From Bacteroidota bacterium (GTDB lineage: Bacteria > Bacteroidota > Bacteroidia > Flavobacteriales_D > Crocinitomicaceae), in the NCBI GenBank assembly GCA_006226555.1, contig SBGS01000239.1, positions 1 to 30,933 on the forward strand: a DNA stretch of 30,933 bases, given 5' to 3'. A model generated the notes under the pieces. The model made no database searches. It was given only the letters and a program-made list of their open reading frames with translations, and was not told the DNA's origin. How positions within the stretch are numbered: position 1 is the first letter of the stretch; each line of letters starts with the position of its first letter. Shown in pieces: positions 8,340-16,886 of the stretch. The position numbers were made by a program, and so were the translations under genes.

Positions 8340-9120
8340 ATGCTATACTTTCACCACATTGATTACAATAGCGTGCGTTCAATTCATTTTTAGCATTGCA
8401 TTTCTGGCAATGCTTATTCCCTAATTGTCTGCTTACTGCTCCGGCAGATATTAATCCGGTTGGTACAGCAATGATAGCATATCCGGTAAGCATCATGACA
8501 GATGCCAGTAATTTACCCAAGGGTGTAACAGGCGTTATATCTCCATATCCAACCGTTGTAGTAGTGGTAATAGCCCAGTAGATACTTTCAGGAATACTAT
8601 TGAATCCATTCCTGCCACCTTCAATCACATACATCAAAGTACCTGTAAATACCATCAACATGATCACAAAAAAGAAAAAGACCATGATCTTATAGTAGCT
8701 CGCTTTGAGTGACTGGGATAATGACCATGCTTCTCTCGTAAATTTACTCAGGTTTAAAATTCGAAATATTCTGAGCAATCTGAAGGCGCGAATGGCACGT
8801 AAAGAAGCGTAACTCGATACAAACGGACTAATGAACGAAGGTAGGATCGAAATGAGATCGATGAGTCCCCAAAAACTTAAAATGTAGCGCAATGGCTTCT
8901 TTGAAACAATTATTCTCGTAATGTATTCCAAAGTAAAAATTGCCGTGAATACAAGCTCGGCCATATGAAGTACGTTGCCAAATTTTAATCGCCAATTCGG
9001 CACGCTCTCTACCATTACAGCAAAAACTGAGAGAAGTATGAATACGAGTAATACGAGATCAAAATTTCTACCTGCTCTCGTAGAGGTTCCGAATATTATC
9101 TCGTTCAGTTTATCACGCAT
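8338..9120 (-). CDS. Voltage-gated potassium channel with C-terminal zinc ribbon
   Basis: Six-span Kv-type channel subunit in the inner membrane; would form a tetramer passing K+. 260 residues. S1-S3 lie at about 20-95. S4 (about 105-122) carries regularly spaced arginines (SLRAIRAFRLLRIFRIL), the voltage sensor. S5 is at about 145-166. The pore helix and selectivity filter TTTTTVGYGD are at 186-194, and S6 at about 202-225. After S6 there is no RCK domain but a short zinc ribbon, CxxC at 238/241 and CxxC at 252/255 (HCQKC...YCNQC). The start ATG 9120 sits only 4 bases after a TAaaTTTA box (9132-9125). The 3' end abuts the groEL terminator. Channel family is certain; the role of the ribbon (assembly, metal or redox sensing) is open. 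Confidence 0.94.
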   Translation of the reverse strand: MRDKLNEIIFGTSTRAGRNFDLVLLVFILLSVFAVMVESVPNWRLKFGNVLHMAELVFTAIFTLEYITRIIVSKKPLRYILSFWGLIDLISILPSFISPFVSSYASLRAIRAFRLLRIFRILNLSKFTREAWSLSQSLKASYYKIMVFFFFVIMLMVFTGTLMYVIEGGRNGFNSIPESIYWAITTTTTVGYGDITPVTPLGKLLASVMMLTGYAIIAVPTGLISAGAVSRQLGNKHCQKCNAKNELNARYCNQCGESIA

Positions 9121-9194
9121 TCTATAAATTTAACAAAAGCGAGAACTAATTATTAAAACGACTTTTTTCTAAATCCTTTTACTCGCCAATACTT

Positions 9195-11636
9195 CTATCG
9201 AGAAACACTTATTCTACTTCGAATTTCCCCTTCATTTAGTGTTGATACTATTACAATATAATTACCTGAAGGCACTTCGGTAAGATCGACCCTATTATTT
9301 TTCAGATCTACATCTACCGACAATTTCCTTCCGCTCATATCCAAAACTTCGATCCACTTAATTTCACCATCGTATTCAATCATCAGATAGTCTCTAGTTG
9401 GGTTTGGATACAACGCAATGTACTTATGTTCGATCTCATTCACAGAGATTTGATTCACTGTAACACAATCTGAAGTATCAACACAATCATCACTTGTTAC
9501 GATCACCGCATATTCGCCTGATTGAGTGGCCAAATAAGAAATTGAATTTGCTCCAGAAATGATCTGATTTCCATTTGTACAATCGATCCATTGATATGAA
9601 GTTGCAGTTGAATTATTGGCAACGATCAGCATTCCCGATGATATCGTTGAAACGTCTATCGTGAAAAGGTCAGCAGTCGAGGGATTACAATCATTGTCGA
9701 TTCCATCACAACCAAATTCTGACATACCAGGGTTTATCTGATCATCGCCATCGTTACAATCTCCCGAACAAAGGGTATATCCGTCATTATCGTTGTCAGG
9801 AGCATCTTCAGTTGCGAGATCACAATCATTATCCTTTCCATCACAAGTGATTTCACTCATACCCGGATTAACCTGATCATCTGTATCATCGCAATCTAAG
9901 GTATTATCCACATAGCCAGATGGTGGTGAACAAGCAATAATATAATTGGACGCATCTCCATACCCATCGTTGTCATTATCTGCATACCACATTTGTCCGG
10001 GATATTGATTCGAATCGTTATCATCGCAATCTACGTCTGCACAATAACCATCCCCATCGGTATCACCTGAAGAATCATCCCCCAAACAAGCATCACAACC
10101 ATCCGGGATGCCATCACTATCCGAATCAACGCTATCGTCATAACCTTGGCACTGATCACATCCATTCGGTACACCATCACCATCTGAATCAACGCTATCG
10201 TCATACCCTTGACACTGATCACATCCGTTCGGCACACCATCACCATCTGAATCCACAGTATCATCATATCCTTGACACTGATCACAACCATCGGGAACAC
10301 CATCACCATCTGAATCTACGGTATCATCATATCCTTGACATTGATCACAACCATCTGGGAAACCGTCACCATCTGAATCAATGTTATCATCATATCCAGG
10401 GCAAATATCAAATGATTCACAAACACCATCTCCATCCGAATCAACTAAGTCTGCTGTGGCCGGGTTACAATCGTCATCTACTCCATTACAAGGGATTTCG
10501 GTGATTCCGGGATGAACTGTATTATCCGAATCATTACAGTCGGTATTGACATTTGATTCTGATTCTGAAATATCACAGCTACCATCGTATGCTATAACTG
10601 TTGCTCCATTACTATTTCCATATCCATCCTGATCCAAATCCACGTAACACGTAACAGCATCCCAGCCGTTACAATCCTGGTCTATACCATCGTCCGGAAT
10701 TTCAGGTGCTCCAGGATAAATGTTTGGATCAAAGTTGTTACAATCTACGTCTCCACAATATCCGTCGTTATCAGGATCACCAGAAGCATCGTCACCTATA
10801 CAAATATCACAATCATCATGCACCCCATCAAAATCTGAATCCGGAGAATATATCAAGGGATTAGGGTCTTGTGGATCGAGGCAACCATCACCGTCATCAT
10901 CCGGATCACTCAAATCACAAATTCCATCTCCATCAGTATCAGTCCCATCATTATTTGGATCCGGGAAATACAACATCCATGGAGTCGAAGAGCCTGCTGA
11001 GGTCGGGTTTAAATTACAATCATCACATCCATCAAAGTCTTGATCCTGACACATTTGCGGATTCAACGGACTATTGTCATTAGCGTCCAGTACACCGTCA
11101 TTATCATCATCTAGATCACAATCATTCCCCTGACCATCACCGTCTGTATCCGGCGCATAAACAAGAGGATTAGGGTCGTTACCATCGTTACAAAAATCAT
11201 TGTCCGTATCAGCGTCCAAAGGATTTGTTTCAGAGCTGTGCATTAAACCATCATGATCCGCATCTTCATTACCATCAGATAATCCATCAGCATCAGTATC
11301 TGCATTCAATGGATCTGTTGTCGTCGTCGGATCCGCATCAGGGATGAAGTGTCCATTAAACATGTCTGTATTCCATCCCTGTGGTGATACTAGACCAATT
11401 TCCAACCCATCAGGCAACCCATCACCATCAGAATCATAATTTAGAGGATCAGTATGATAAAAATAGACCTCATTCCCATCTAAAATACCATCATCATCGG
11501 TATCGTCATCCAAGGGATTTGTGAAATAAACGTTAGTTTCATCGAGATCTGTCAATCCATCAAGATCAGTATCCTGACCGAAAGATATTGCAGGAAGGAA
11601 TAAAGCGATCAGTGCTATTCTCAGATTCTTTTTCAT
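9195..11636 (-). CDS. Secreted T9SS protein with calcium-binding (TSP3/MopE-like) repeats
   Basis: 813 residues, exported and probably cell-surface or secreted by the type IX system. A signal peptide (MKKNLRIALIALFLPAISFG, cut near 20-21) is followed by about 600 residues of Asp/Gly-rich calcium-type motifs (DxDxDGxxD). These include thrombospondin type 3-like repeats (about 22-300), MopE-type cysteine units (DCND.D..I.PG..E..C.G.DNDCNP) around 300-400 and 545-655, and five nearly identical 21-residue units (about 412-516). Then comes an Ig-like segment (about 655-735) and a T9SS type A sorting domain beginning near YPNPTRDYL (about 750-813). Start ATG 11636; no close promoter box is seen upstream. 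Such proteins usually need Ca2+ for folding; adhesion or a matrix role is inference. There is no catalytic domain. Confidence 0.92.
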   Translation of the reverse strand: MKKNLRIALIALFLPAISFGQDTDLDGLTDLDETNVYFTNPLDDDTDDDGILDGNEVYFYHTDPLNYDSDGDGLPDGLEIGLVSPQGWNTDMFNGHFIPDADPTTTTDPLNADTDADGLSDGNEDADHDGLMHSSETNPLDADTDNDFCNDGNDPNPLVYAPDTDGDGQGNDCDLDDDNDGVLDANDNSPLNPQMCQDQDFDGCDDCNLNPTSAGSSTPWMLYFPDPNNDGTDTDGDGICDLSDPDDDGDGCLDPQDPNPLIYSPDSDFDGVHDDCDICIGDDASGDPDNDGYCGDVDCNNFDPNIYPGAPEIPDDGIDQDCNGWDAVTCYVDLDQDGYGNSNGATVIAYDGSCDISESESNVNTDCNDSDNTVHPGITEIPCNGVDDDCNPATADLVDSDGDGVCESFDICPGYDDNIDSDGDGFPDGCDQCQGYDDTVDSDGDGVPDGCDQCQGYDDTVDSDGDGVPNGCDQCQGYDDSVDSDGDGVPNGCDQCQGYDDSVDSDSDGIPDGCDACLGDDSSGDTDGDGYCADVDCDDNDSNQYPGQMWYADNDNDGYGDASNYIIACSPPSGYVDNTLDCDDTDDQVNPGMSEITCDGKDNDCDLATEDAPDNDNDGYTLCSGDCNDGDDQINPGMSEFGCDGIDNDCNPSTADLFTIDVSTISSGMLIVANNSTATSYQWIDCTNGNQIISGANSISYLATQSGEYAVIVTSDDCVDTSDCVTVNQISVNEIEHKYIALYPNPTRDYLMIEYDGEIKWIEVLDMSGRKLSVDVDLKNNRVDLTEVPSGNYIVIVSTLNEGEIRSRISVSR
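10089..10403 (-). repeat. Five tandem 63-bp units inside the T9SS protein gene
   Basis: Period exactly 63 bases, seen from the anchor TCATA(T/A/C)CC recurring at 10138, 10201, 10264, 10327 and 10390. Each unit encodes 21 residues of the form CxGYDDxxDSDGDGxPxGCDx. The inner copies are the most alike at DNA level; the outer ones have diverged (NIDSDGDGFPD, SVDSDSDGIPD). Being in frame, copy-number change would keep the protein readable. Confidence 0.95.
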
Positions 11637-11707
11637 AATGGCCTTCAGTTAATTAAGCTAAACTAGCCTTTATTCATCACTCATTTTATGATATAAATCA
11701 TGTACAT

Positions 11708-11738
11708 AAAAAAAGGGGAAGATTACTCTCCCCCTTTT
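11708..11738 (-). terminator. Terminator of ahcY
   Basis: On the minus strand AAAAGGGGGAG (11738-11728), 6-base loop, CTTCCCCTTTT (11721-11711) with one G-T wobble, then T-run to 11708. It lies 19 bases after the ahcY stop and separates it from the T9SS protein gene. Confidence 0.85.
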
Positions 11739-11756
11739 AATTCATAAAAACAGAAA

Positions 11757-13067
11757 TTAATATCTGTAATGTTCAGGCTTGAATGGTCCTTCAACTGAAA
11801 CACCAATATAGTCTGCCTGATCTTTGCGAAGTTCTGTAAGTTCAACTCCAATTTTCTCAAGGTGCAAAGCAGCAACTTTCTCATCAAGGTGCTTAGGAAG
11901 CATATACACTTGATTTTCATATTTATCAGAGTGATTCCACAATTCGATCTGAGCCAGGGTCTGGTTCGTAAATGAATTTGACATTACAAATGATGGGTGA
12001 CCTGTCGCACATCCAAGGTTTACCAAACGACCTTCAGCCAATACGATGATGTCCTTTCCATTGATCGTATACATGTCAACCTGAGGTTTGATCTCTACTT
12101 TAGTAGAACCGTAGTTACCGTTCAACCATGCCATGTCGATCTCATTATCGAAGTGTCCGATATTACAAACGATCGTCTTATCCTTCATACGCTCGAAGTG
12201 CTCTCCGCGAACGATATCCTTGTTACCTGTAGTAGTTACTACGATATCAACTCGATCAACAACTGACTCAAGGCGTTTCACCTCAAAACCATCCATTGCA
12301 GCTTGCAACGCACAGATCGGATCGATCTCTGTAACGATAACTCTCGCTCCCGCACCACGTAAAGAAGCAGCAGATCCTTTACCAACATCTCCATATCCAC
12401 AAACAACGGCAACCTTACCTGCCATCATTGTATCTGTAGCACGACGAATTGAATCCACCAAAGATTCCTTACATCCGTACTTGTTATCAAATTTAGACTT
12501 GGTAACAGAATCATTTACGTTGATCGCAGGCATTACCAAAGTTCCATTTTTCATTCTTTCGTAAAGACGGTGAACACCTGTAGTTGTCTCTTCAGACAAT
12601 CCACGGATATCTTTCGTCAATTCCGGATAGCGATCAAATACCATATTCGTAAGGTCACCACCGTCATCAAGGATCATGTTCAATGGTTGCCCATCAGGGA
12701 AAGCAAACAACGTTTGTTCGATACACCAGTCAAATTCCTCTTCGCTCATCCCTTTCCAAGCATAAACCGGAATTCCGGCAGCAGCGATAGCAGCAGCAGC
12801 GTGATCCTGCGTAGAGAAAATATTACATGAAGACCAGGTAACATCAGCACCCAATTCTACCAATGTCTCGATAAGCACTGCAGTTTGAATTGTCATGTGA
12901 AGACATCCTGCAATACGCGCTCCCGCTAATGGTTTAGATTTACCGTATTCAGCACGAAGAGCCATAAGCCCTGGCATTTCTGCTTCAGCTAATTTGATTT
13001 CCTTTCTTCCCCAATCGGCAAGGCTAATATCTTTTACTTTGTAAGCTAATTTTTCTGTTGTACTCAT
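11757..13067 (-). CDS. ahcY: S-adenosylhomocysteine hydrolase
   Basis: Hydrolyses S-adenosylhomocysteine to adenosine and homocysteine, keeping methyltransferases from product inhibition; cytoplasmic, NAD-dependent homotetramer. 436 residues. Seen: the substrate-domain motifs CLHMTIQTAVLIETL (about 55-69) and SSCNIFSTQDHAAAA, the catalytic region PAINVNDSVTKSKFDN with Lys at about 190, the NAD-binding GYGDVGKG (224-231), and the family C-terminus ending PFKPEHYRY. The frame opens 11 codons further upstream (TTG 13100), but that covers the promoter's -7 box. ATG 13067 (MSTTEKLAYKVKDI) is the right start. It is transcribed alone, with its own promoter after hemH and its own terminator. Confidence 0.96.
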   Translation of the reverse strand: MSTTEKLAYKVKDISLADWGRKEIKLAEAEMPGLMALRAEYGKSKPLAGARIAGCLHMTIQTAVLIETLVELGADVTWSSCNIFSTQDHAAAAIAAAGIPVYAWKGMSEEEFDWCIEQTLFAFPDGQPLNMILDDGGDLTNMVFDRYPELTKDIRGLSEETTTGVHRLYERMKNGTLVMPAINVNDSVTKSKFDNKYGCKESLVDSIRRATDTMMAGKVAVVCGYGDVGKGSAASLRGAGARVIVTEIDPICALQAAMDGFEVKRLESVVDRVDIVVTTTGNKDIVRGEHFERMKDKTIVCNIGHFDNEIDMAWLNGNYGSTKVEIKPQVDMYTINGKDIIVLAEGRLVNLGCATGHPSFVMSNSFTNQTLAQIELWNHSDKYENQVYMLPKHLDEKVAALHLEKIGVELTELRKDQADYIGVSVEGPFKPEHYRY

Positions 13068-13097
13068 ATATAATTTATCTAGTTGTGTAAAACGCTG

Positions 13098-13105
13098 CAA
13101 AGGTA
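13098..13105 (-). promoter_or_regulatory. ahcY promoter -7 box
   Basis: Perfect TAccTTTG on the minus strand (13105-13098). About 20 bases further upstream is TTTC, a weak -33 element. It leaves a 30-base gap to the ahcY ATG and lies in the 69-base space after hemH. Confidence 0.65.
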
Positions 13106-13136
13106 CGACTTAAGTTTGTAAATCCGAAACCCTGAC

Positions 13137-14162
13137 TTAGAGCCTTTCCTTCACAATTGACTCCAAACCATCAATAAATCGGTTATGTGAATTCGAGCTT
13201 GGTACCAACTGTACTTTCTCTCCACCTAACTCTTCAAAAATTTCCTGATACTCCTCACCGATCTCAATGATCGTCTCCAAGCAATCGGCAACAAAGGCAG
13301 GACTAAAGACCAATAACTTTTTGGCTCCCTTTTTACCCCATTCTTCCACGACCTTGTCTGAGAAAGGTGTAAGCCATTTTTTATCCAAACGAGATTGAAA
13401 ACACACGGTATAGTCTTCTTCCTTTAGTCCCAGCTTATCAGCTATAGCACGTGATGTAGCATAACATGTTGCTTTGTAGCAGAACTTATTCTTGTCGTTC
13501 ACTTCAAGCTCACAAGGTTGATCAGAACAAAGGTCAGATCCCTCATATACTTTATCAACTTGTCTTTCAGGCAGGCCATGGTATGAAAACAATATGTGAT
13601 CATATGCTTTGAGATCAAAGCCTTTTGCTTGTTCTGCTATTGAATCCAAATAACCTTCATTATCCCAGAATTGCCCCACCATCGTAACCTCCGGAATTAC
13701 CCACCATTTGCTAATAAGCTTCATAGCCAGGTCAAAAGCGGACCCCGTTGTCGCAGACGCATATTGAGGAAATAGTGGTAATATGATGATATGATCAAAG
13801 TTCTTCTTGCGTATTTCCTCCAAAACATCGTACATGGATGGGTTTTGATAACGCATGGCGTAAAAAACTTCGACGGATTCCTTATCAAAGCGATTCTGAA
13901 GTTTTTCTCGTACAGCCTCTGTATGTGTGATCAGCGGTGAAACACCGTTACCCAACTCCCAAAGTTCCTTATAAACTTTTGCTGATTTGGGCGCGCGAAA
14001 AGGAACAATGATTCCATTCACAAGAAGTGTACGTCCCAACCATGGAAGATCAATGACTCTTGGATCATTCAAAAACTCGCTCAGATACCTCCGAACATCG
14101 GAAACACTGGGAGAATCAGGAGTTCCAAGTTGTATCAATAAAACTGCAGTTCTCTTCTTCAT
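13137..14162 (-). CDS. hemH: Ferrochelatase
   Basis: Inserts Fe2+ into protoporphyrin IX, the last step of heme b synthesis; membrane-associated cytoplasmic enzyme. 341 residues. Seen: the N-terminal LLIQLGTPDSPS, the substrate-site region YAMRYQNPS, LFPQYASATTGSAFD, the catalytic His in FSYHGLPERQ (H195), and the later FSPAFVADCLETIIEI segment with the second catalytic acid. An internal stretch after the catalytic loop carries four cysteines (C212, C217, C228, C233). Start: ATG 14162 (MKKRTAVLLIQLGTP); a longer frame to 14207 would enter the upstream gene. Third gene of the ABC exporter / substrate-binding-fold / hemH run; the upstream stop is 4 bases away. Confidence 0.95.
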   Translation of the reverse strand: MKKRTAVLLIQLGTPDSPSVSDVRRYLSEFLNDPRVIDLPWLGRTLLVNGIIVPFRAPKSAKVYKELWELGNGVSPLITHTEAVREKLQNRFDKESVEVFYAMRYQNPSMYDVLEEIRKKNFDHIIILPLFPQYASATTGSAFDLAMKLISKWWVIPEVTMVGQFWDNEGYLDSIAEQAKGFDLKAYDHILFSYHGLPERQVDKVYEGSDLCSDQPCELEVNDKNKFCYKATCYATSRAIADKLGLKEEDYTVCFQSRLDKKWLTPFSDKVVEEWGKKGAKKLLVFSPAFVADCLETIIEIGEEYQEIFEELGGEKVQLVPSSNSHNRFIDGLESIVKERL

Positions 14163-14166
14163 TATG

Positions 14167-15030
14167 CTAAAATAATTTAGTTCGCCAATCTTTTGCTTCC
14201 TCTTCACTAATCAGCCCCAGCATCAACAGATAGCTAACTGTTTTCTCAAATGCCAGCGGATATTCGATTCCGTTGTAATTCCAATCTGTTTCTGTCAACC
14301 AATTTATTACCTGACCATGACGTAAATTATATCTCCAAGAAATAATATCAACTGCATCTGGTCTCGATTTCAACTCTGCTGCTTTAGCAAAAACTATTTC
14401 ACACATCTCCTTGAGTTGATCTGCGTGCTTTTCTCCAAATTCACGGTTGACTGCAATAACAAAACATGGCCATGGTGTCACAACCTCATCAATGTATCGA
14501 CATTTCTTTTGTTCAGTAAACGGGTGTGTGGTGTATTTTTCCCAAAGAAAGGCCTGTGCTTCATTCTTCTCCAAAGACCACAATCCACCGTATATATCAC
14601 CAACAACATTAAATTTCAGCTCGTCAGTATTCCATCCTTCCTGATGTGCTTTTACATAACTCATCAAATGTGATCCGGAACCTTCTCTTGAGATAGCAAA
14701 GACTTTACCCTCCAGCTGATCAACACTAGTGATATCACTGTTGAAAGGCACATGTATCCCCCAATGTAATGGGCTAGTAACATATACCGCAATGATTTTT
14801 GCATTCAATCCCTTTAAAATAGCACGAGTGATACCTTCGGTCAGCAACACTGCCACATCAATTGAACCGCTCTCCAAACCTCGGATCATTTGACCGGTCC
14901 CCCCCGACATATCGCTCCAATGCAATTCCAGATTACGATCTCTGAATTTACCTTCTTCTATCCCCATTCTCCAAGGCAAATTGAAATGCTCCGGCACTCC
15001 TCCTATTCTAACTCTCAATTTCTCACTCAT
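14167..15030 (-). CDS. Substrate-binding-fold protein (NMT1/SsuA-like) without signal peptide
   Basis: 287 residues resembling the type II periplasmic-binding fold of NMT1/SsuA/ThiY-like proteins: an N-terminal RVRIGGVPEHFNLPWRMGIE strand-helix, an early EEGKF.D..LE.HW segment, GGTGQMIRGLESGSIDVAVL (the 'number of ligand-binding residues' helix), and LEGKVFAISREGSGSH at about 110-125. Unlike transport-binding proteins it starts MSEKLRVRIGG with no signal peptide or lipobox, so it should stay in the cytoplasm. Its ATG overlaps the stop of the upstream ABC transporter gene (ATGA), and hemH follows after 4 bases. No importer permease is nearby; the neighbour is an exporter-type half transporter. 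It may be an enzyme or small-molecule sensor built on this fold. The ligand is not predictable from the sequence. Confidence 0.8.
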   Translation of the reverse strand: MSEKLRVRIGGVPEHFNLPWRMGIEEGKFRDRNLELHWSDMSGGTGQMIRGLESGSIDVAVLLTEGITRAILKGLNAKIIAVYVTSPLHWGIHVPFNSDITSVDQLEGKVFAISREGSGSHLMSYVKAHQEGWNTDELKFNVVGDIYGGLWSLEKNEAQAFLWEKYTTHPFTEQKKCRYIDEVVTPWPCFVIAVNREFGEKHADQLKEMCEIVFAKAAELKSRPDAVDIISWRYNLRHGQVINWLTETDWNYNGIEYPLAFEKTVSYLLMLGLISEEEAKDWRTKLF

Positions 15031-16802
15031 TTCTCCTCATTTTCTTCACTGAACTGCATATCGTACAAGCGTCTGTACAACCCATTCAAATTCAAGAGTT
15101 CCTGATGGCTGCCCATCTCCTTGATCTCGCCCTTGTCTAAAACTACAATTACATCCGCCTTCTGAATGGTCGACAATCTGTGTGCAATAATGATCGAAGT
15201 TCTACCCGTTGTGAGCTTCTCCGTAGCGCTTTGGATCATTTCTTCAGATTCCGTATCCACACTTGAAGTAGCTTCATCCAGAATTAAAATATGAGGATTA
15301 TACACATAAGCACGAATAAAGGCTATTAACTGTCTTTGTCCGGCTGATAGAACTCCTCCCCTTTCTCCGACCTTATAATCATATCCGCCCGGCAGTCGCA
15401 TAATGAAATCATGAGCTCCAACTTGCTTCGCCGCCTCTATCACTCGTTCTCTGCTTATTTCCGGATCGGACAAGGTAATATTATTGAATATCGTATCTGA
15501 GAATAGAAAAACATCCTGAAGTACGATAGCTACATTTTTTCGCAAATGCTCCAGCTCAATTTCTCTGATATCCGTTTCGCCAAAACGTATTGATCCTTTT
15601 TGGAATTCGTAGAATCGTCCAAGCAGATTCACAATGGATGATTTACCTGCTCCCGTTGCACCCACAAAAGCGATCGTGCTGCCATCCTTTATAGTGAGAT
15701 TGATGTCTTTTAACACCCATTGTTCATCCTTATAGGCGAAATAGATCCTTTCAAAAGTAATGTCACAGTGAAAATCACAAGAATTAGCCACCCCTTCATC
15801 CTGAATATGTTCTGCTCGGTCCAGGAGATCGAACACACGCTCTGCACGAACTGTTCCTCGCTGAAGTATATTGAATTTATCCGCGAGCTGTCTGATCGGT
15901 CTGTATAGCATGTGTATCCATAAAACAAATGAGAAAAGCTCACCGTACAAATTCTGGATCTCGCTCAACGTGTAGCCCATTGCAATATAACCCGACCAAA
16001 CCAACATAACGGCGATAGACAGGCTACTCAACAGTTCTACTACCGGGAAAAAGATAGAATACGCCCATACAGCATTGATATGCGCCTGTCTGTGCTTATC
16101 GTTGATCTCTTTGAATCGATCAAATTCCTGTTCCTGTCTGTTAAACAGTTGCACCAGATACATTCCGGAAATTCTTTCCTGAACAAAATTGTTCAGTCTG
16201 TTGACCTGTTCCCTTTCCTGTTGGAATGCCTTACGAACAAATCGAGCAAAGATTCTGGTGGCGATCACAAGAAGTGGTATCGGCACAAGAACAAGCAATG
16301 TCAGCTGCCAGTTCACATACAGCATCATTACCACTATTACGATCAGAGCGATCAGATCACCTGCAATATTGATGACTCCTGAAGAGAAAACATCCGTAAT
16401 GGCCTCCAGGTCGGAAATCAATCTTGTTACCAAGGAACCTATCGGTGTCTGGTCAAAAAAGCGCATTCTGAAGCTCAAAATGTGACGCATCAACCTCTGC
16501 CTGATATCGCGAATAATGCTTTGCGCAAATAAATTCGCAAAGTAGGAAGACAAAAACTGGAAAACTCCATCAAGGATCAACAGGCCAACAATACTCATTG
16601 TCCAAAACAAAAGCATTTGAGCGTCCTGACTTTTCACAACGTACTCATCAACCATATAACCAACCAACATCGGGCGGATTGGACCAATAAAAGCCAAGAT
16701 CAGTGTACAAAGTACAGTGATGAAAAACAGAAGCTTATACTTCTTCCAGTAGGACAGTAGTCGCTTAAAAACTTCAACGTTGATTTTAGCCTTCTCGTTC
16801 AT
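15027..16802 (-). CDS. ABC exporter half-transporter (MsbA-like)
   Basis: 591 residues: a six-helix transmembrane domain (about 20-320) fused to a nucleotide-binding domain, forming a homodimeric or heterodimeric inner-membrane exporter of lipid, drug or peptide. Seen: Walker A GATGAGKS (381-388), Q-loop VALVLQDVFLFSD-type segment (here AIVLQDVFLFSD), signature LSAGQRQ (from 485), Walker B ILILDEA (catalytic Glu at about 510), and the H-loop IIAHRLST. Start ATG 16802. A TAaaTTTG box lies 10 bases upstream. First of three co-directed genes. Family membership is certain; the substrate is not, and 'MsbA' should be read as a general label. It might serve lipid A flipping, but MsbA is often encoded elsewhere in this phylum. 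Confidence 0.92.
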   Translation of the reverse strand: MNEKAKINVEVFKRLLSYWKKYKLLFFITVLCTLILAFIGPIRPMLVGYMVDEYVVKSQDAQMLLFWTMSIVGLLILDGVFQFLSSYFANLFAQSIIRDIRQRLMRHILSFRMRFFDQTPIGSLVTRLISDLEAITDVFSSGVINIAGDLIALIVIVVMMLYVNWQLTLLVLVPIPLLVIATRIFARFVRKAFQQEREQVNRLNNFVQERISGMYLVQLFNRQEQEFDRFKEINDKHRQAHINAVWAYSIFFPVVELLSSLSIAVMLVWSGYIAMGYTLSEIQNLYGELFSFVLWIHMLYRPIRQLADKFNILQRGTVRAERVFDLLDRAEHIQDEGVANSCDFHCDITFERIYFAYKDEQWVLKDINLTIKDGSTIAFVGATGAGKSSIVNLLGRFYEFQKGSIRFGETDIREIELEHLRKNVAIVLQDVFLFSDTIFNNITLSDPEISRERVIEAAKQVGAHDFIMRLPGGYDYKVGERGGVLSAGQRQLIAFIRAYVYNPHILILDEATSSVDTESEEMIQSATEKLTTGRTSIIIAHRLSTIQKADVIVVLDKGEIKEMGSHQELLNLNGLYRRLYDMQFSEENEEK

Positions 16803-16812
16803 TTGATGAATG

Positions 16813-16820
16813 CAAATTTA
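16813..16820 (-). promoter_or_regulatory. -7 box upstream of the ABC exporter gene
   Basis: Perfect TAaaTTTG on the minus strand (16820-16813), ending 10 bases before the ATG, so the leader would be about 6-7 bases. No clear TTTG at the usual -33 distance. Confidence 0.45.
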
Positions 16821-16886
16821 AGTCTTTAATCCCTTTCGGGTATGAGTATTCCAAAATTGAAGTAACTTTACCCAAAAGTCAGACTC

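Noticed and set aside
10089..10403. Regular 63-bp spacing considered as a CRISPR array
   Set aside because: Units are contiguous coding repeats with no unique spacers, and are in frame with a surface protein.
10031..11083. Long open frames in other phases of the calcium-repeat gene (10031-10309 minus; 10720-11043 and 10871-11083 plus)
   Set aside because: They mirror the repetitive GAT/GGT codons of the real protein and have low-complexity products without starts or context of their own.
11688..11701. ATGAT-ATAA-ATCAT dyad upstream of the T9SS protein gene
   Set aside because: Arms of only five A/T-rich bases in an A/T-rich gap; expected by chance.
13068..13136. SAH or SAM riboswitch ahead of ahcY
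   Set aside because: The leader after the promoter box is only about 30 bases and shows no hairpins of the known classes.
14167..15030. Assignment as MqnA or MqnD (futalosine pathway), which share this fold and lack signal peptides
   Set aside because: The N-terminus and conserved motifs of those enzymes are not recognised; the sequence looks closer to NMT1/SsuA-like proteins.
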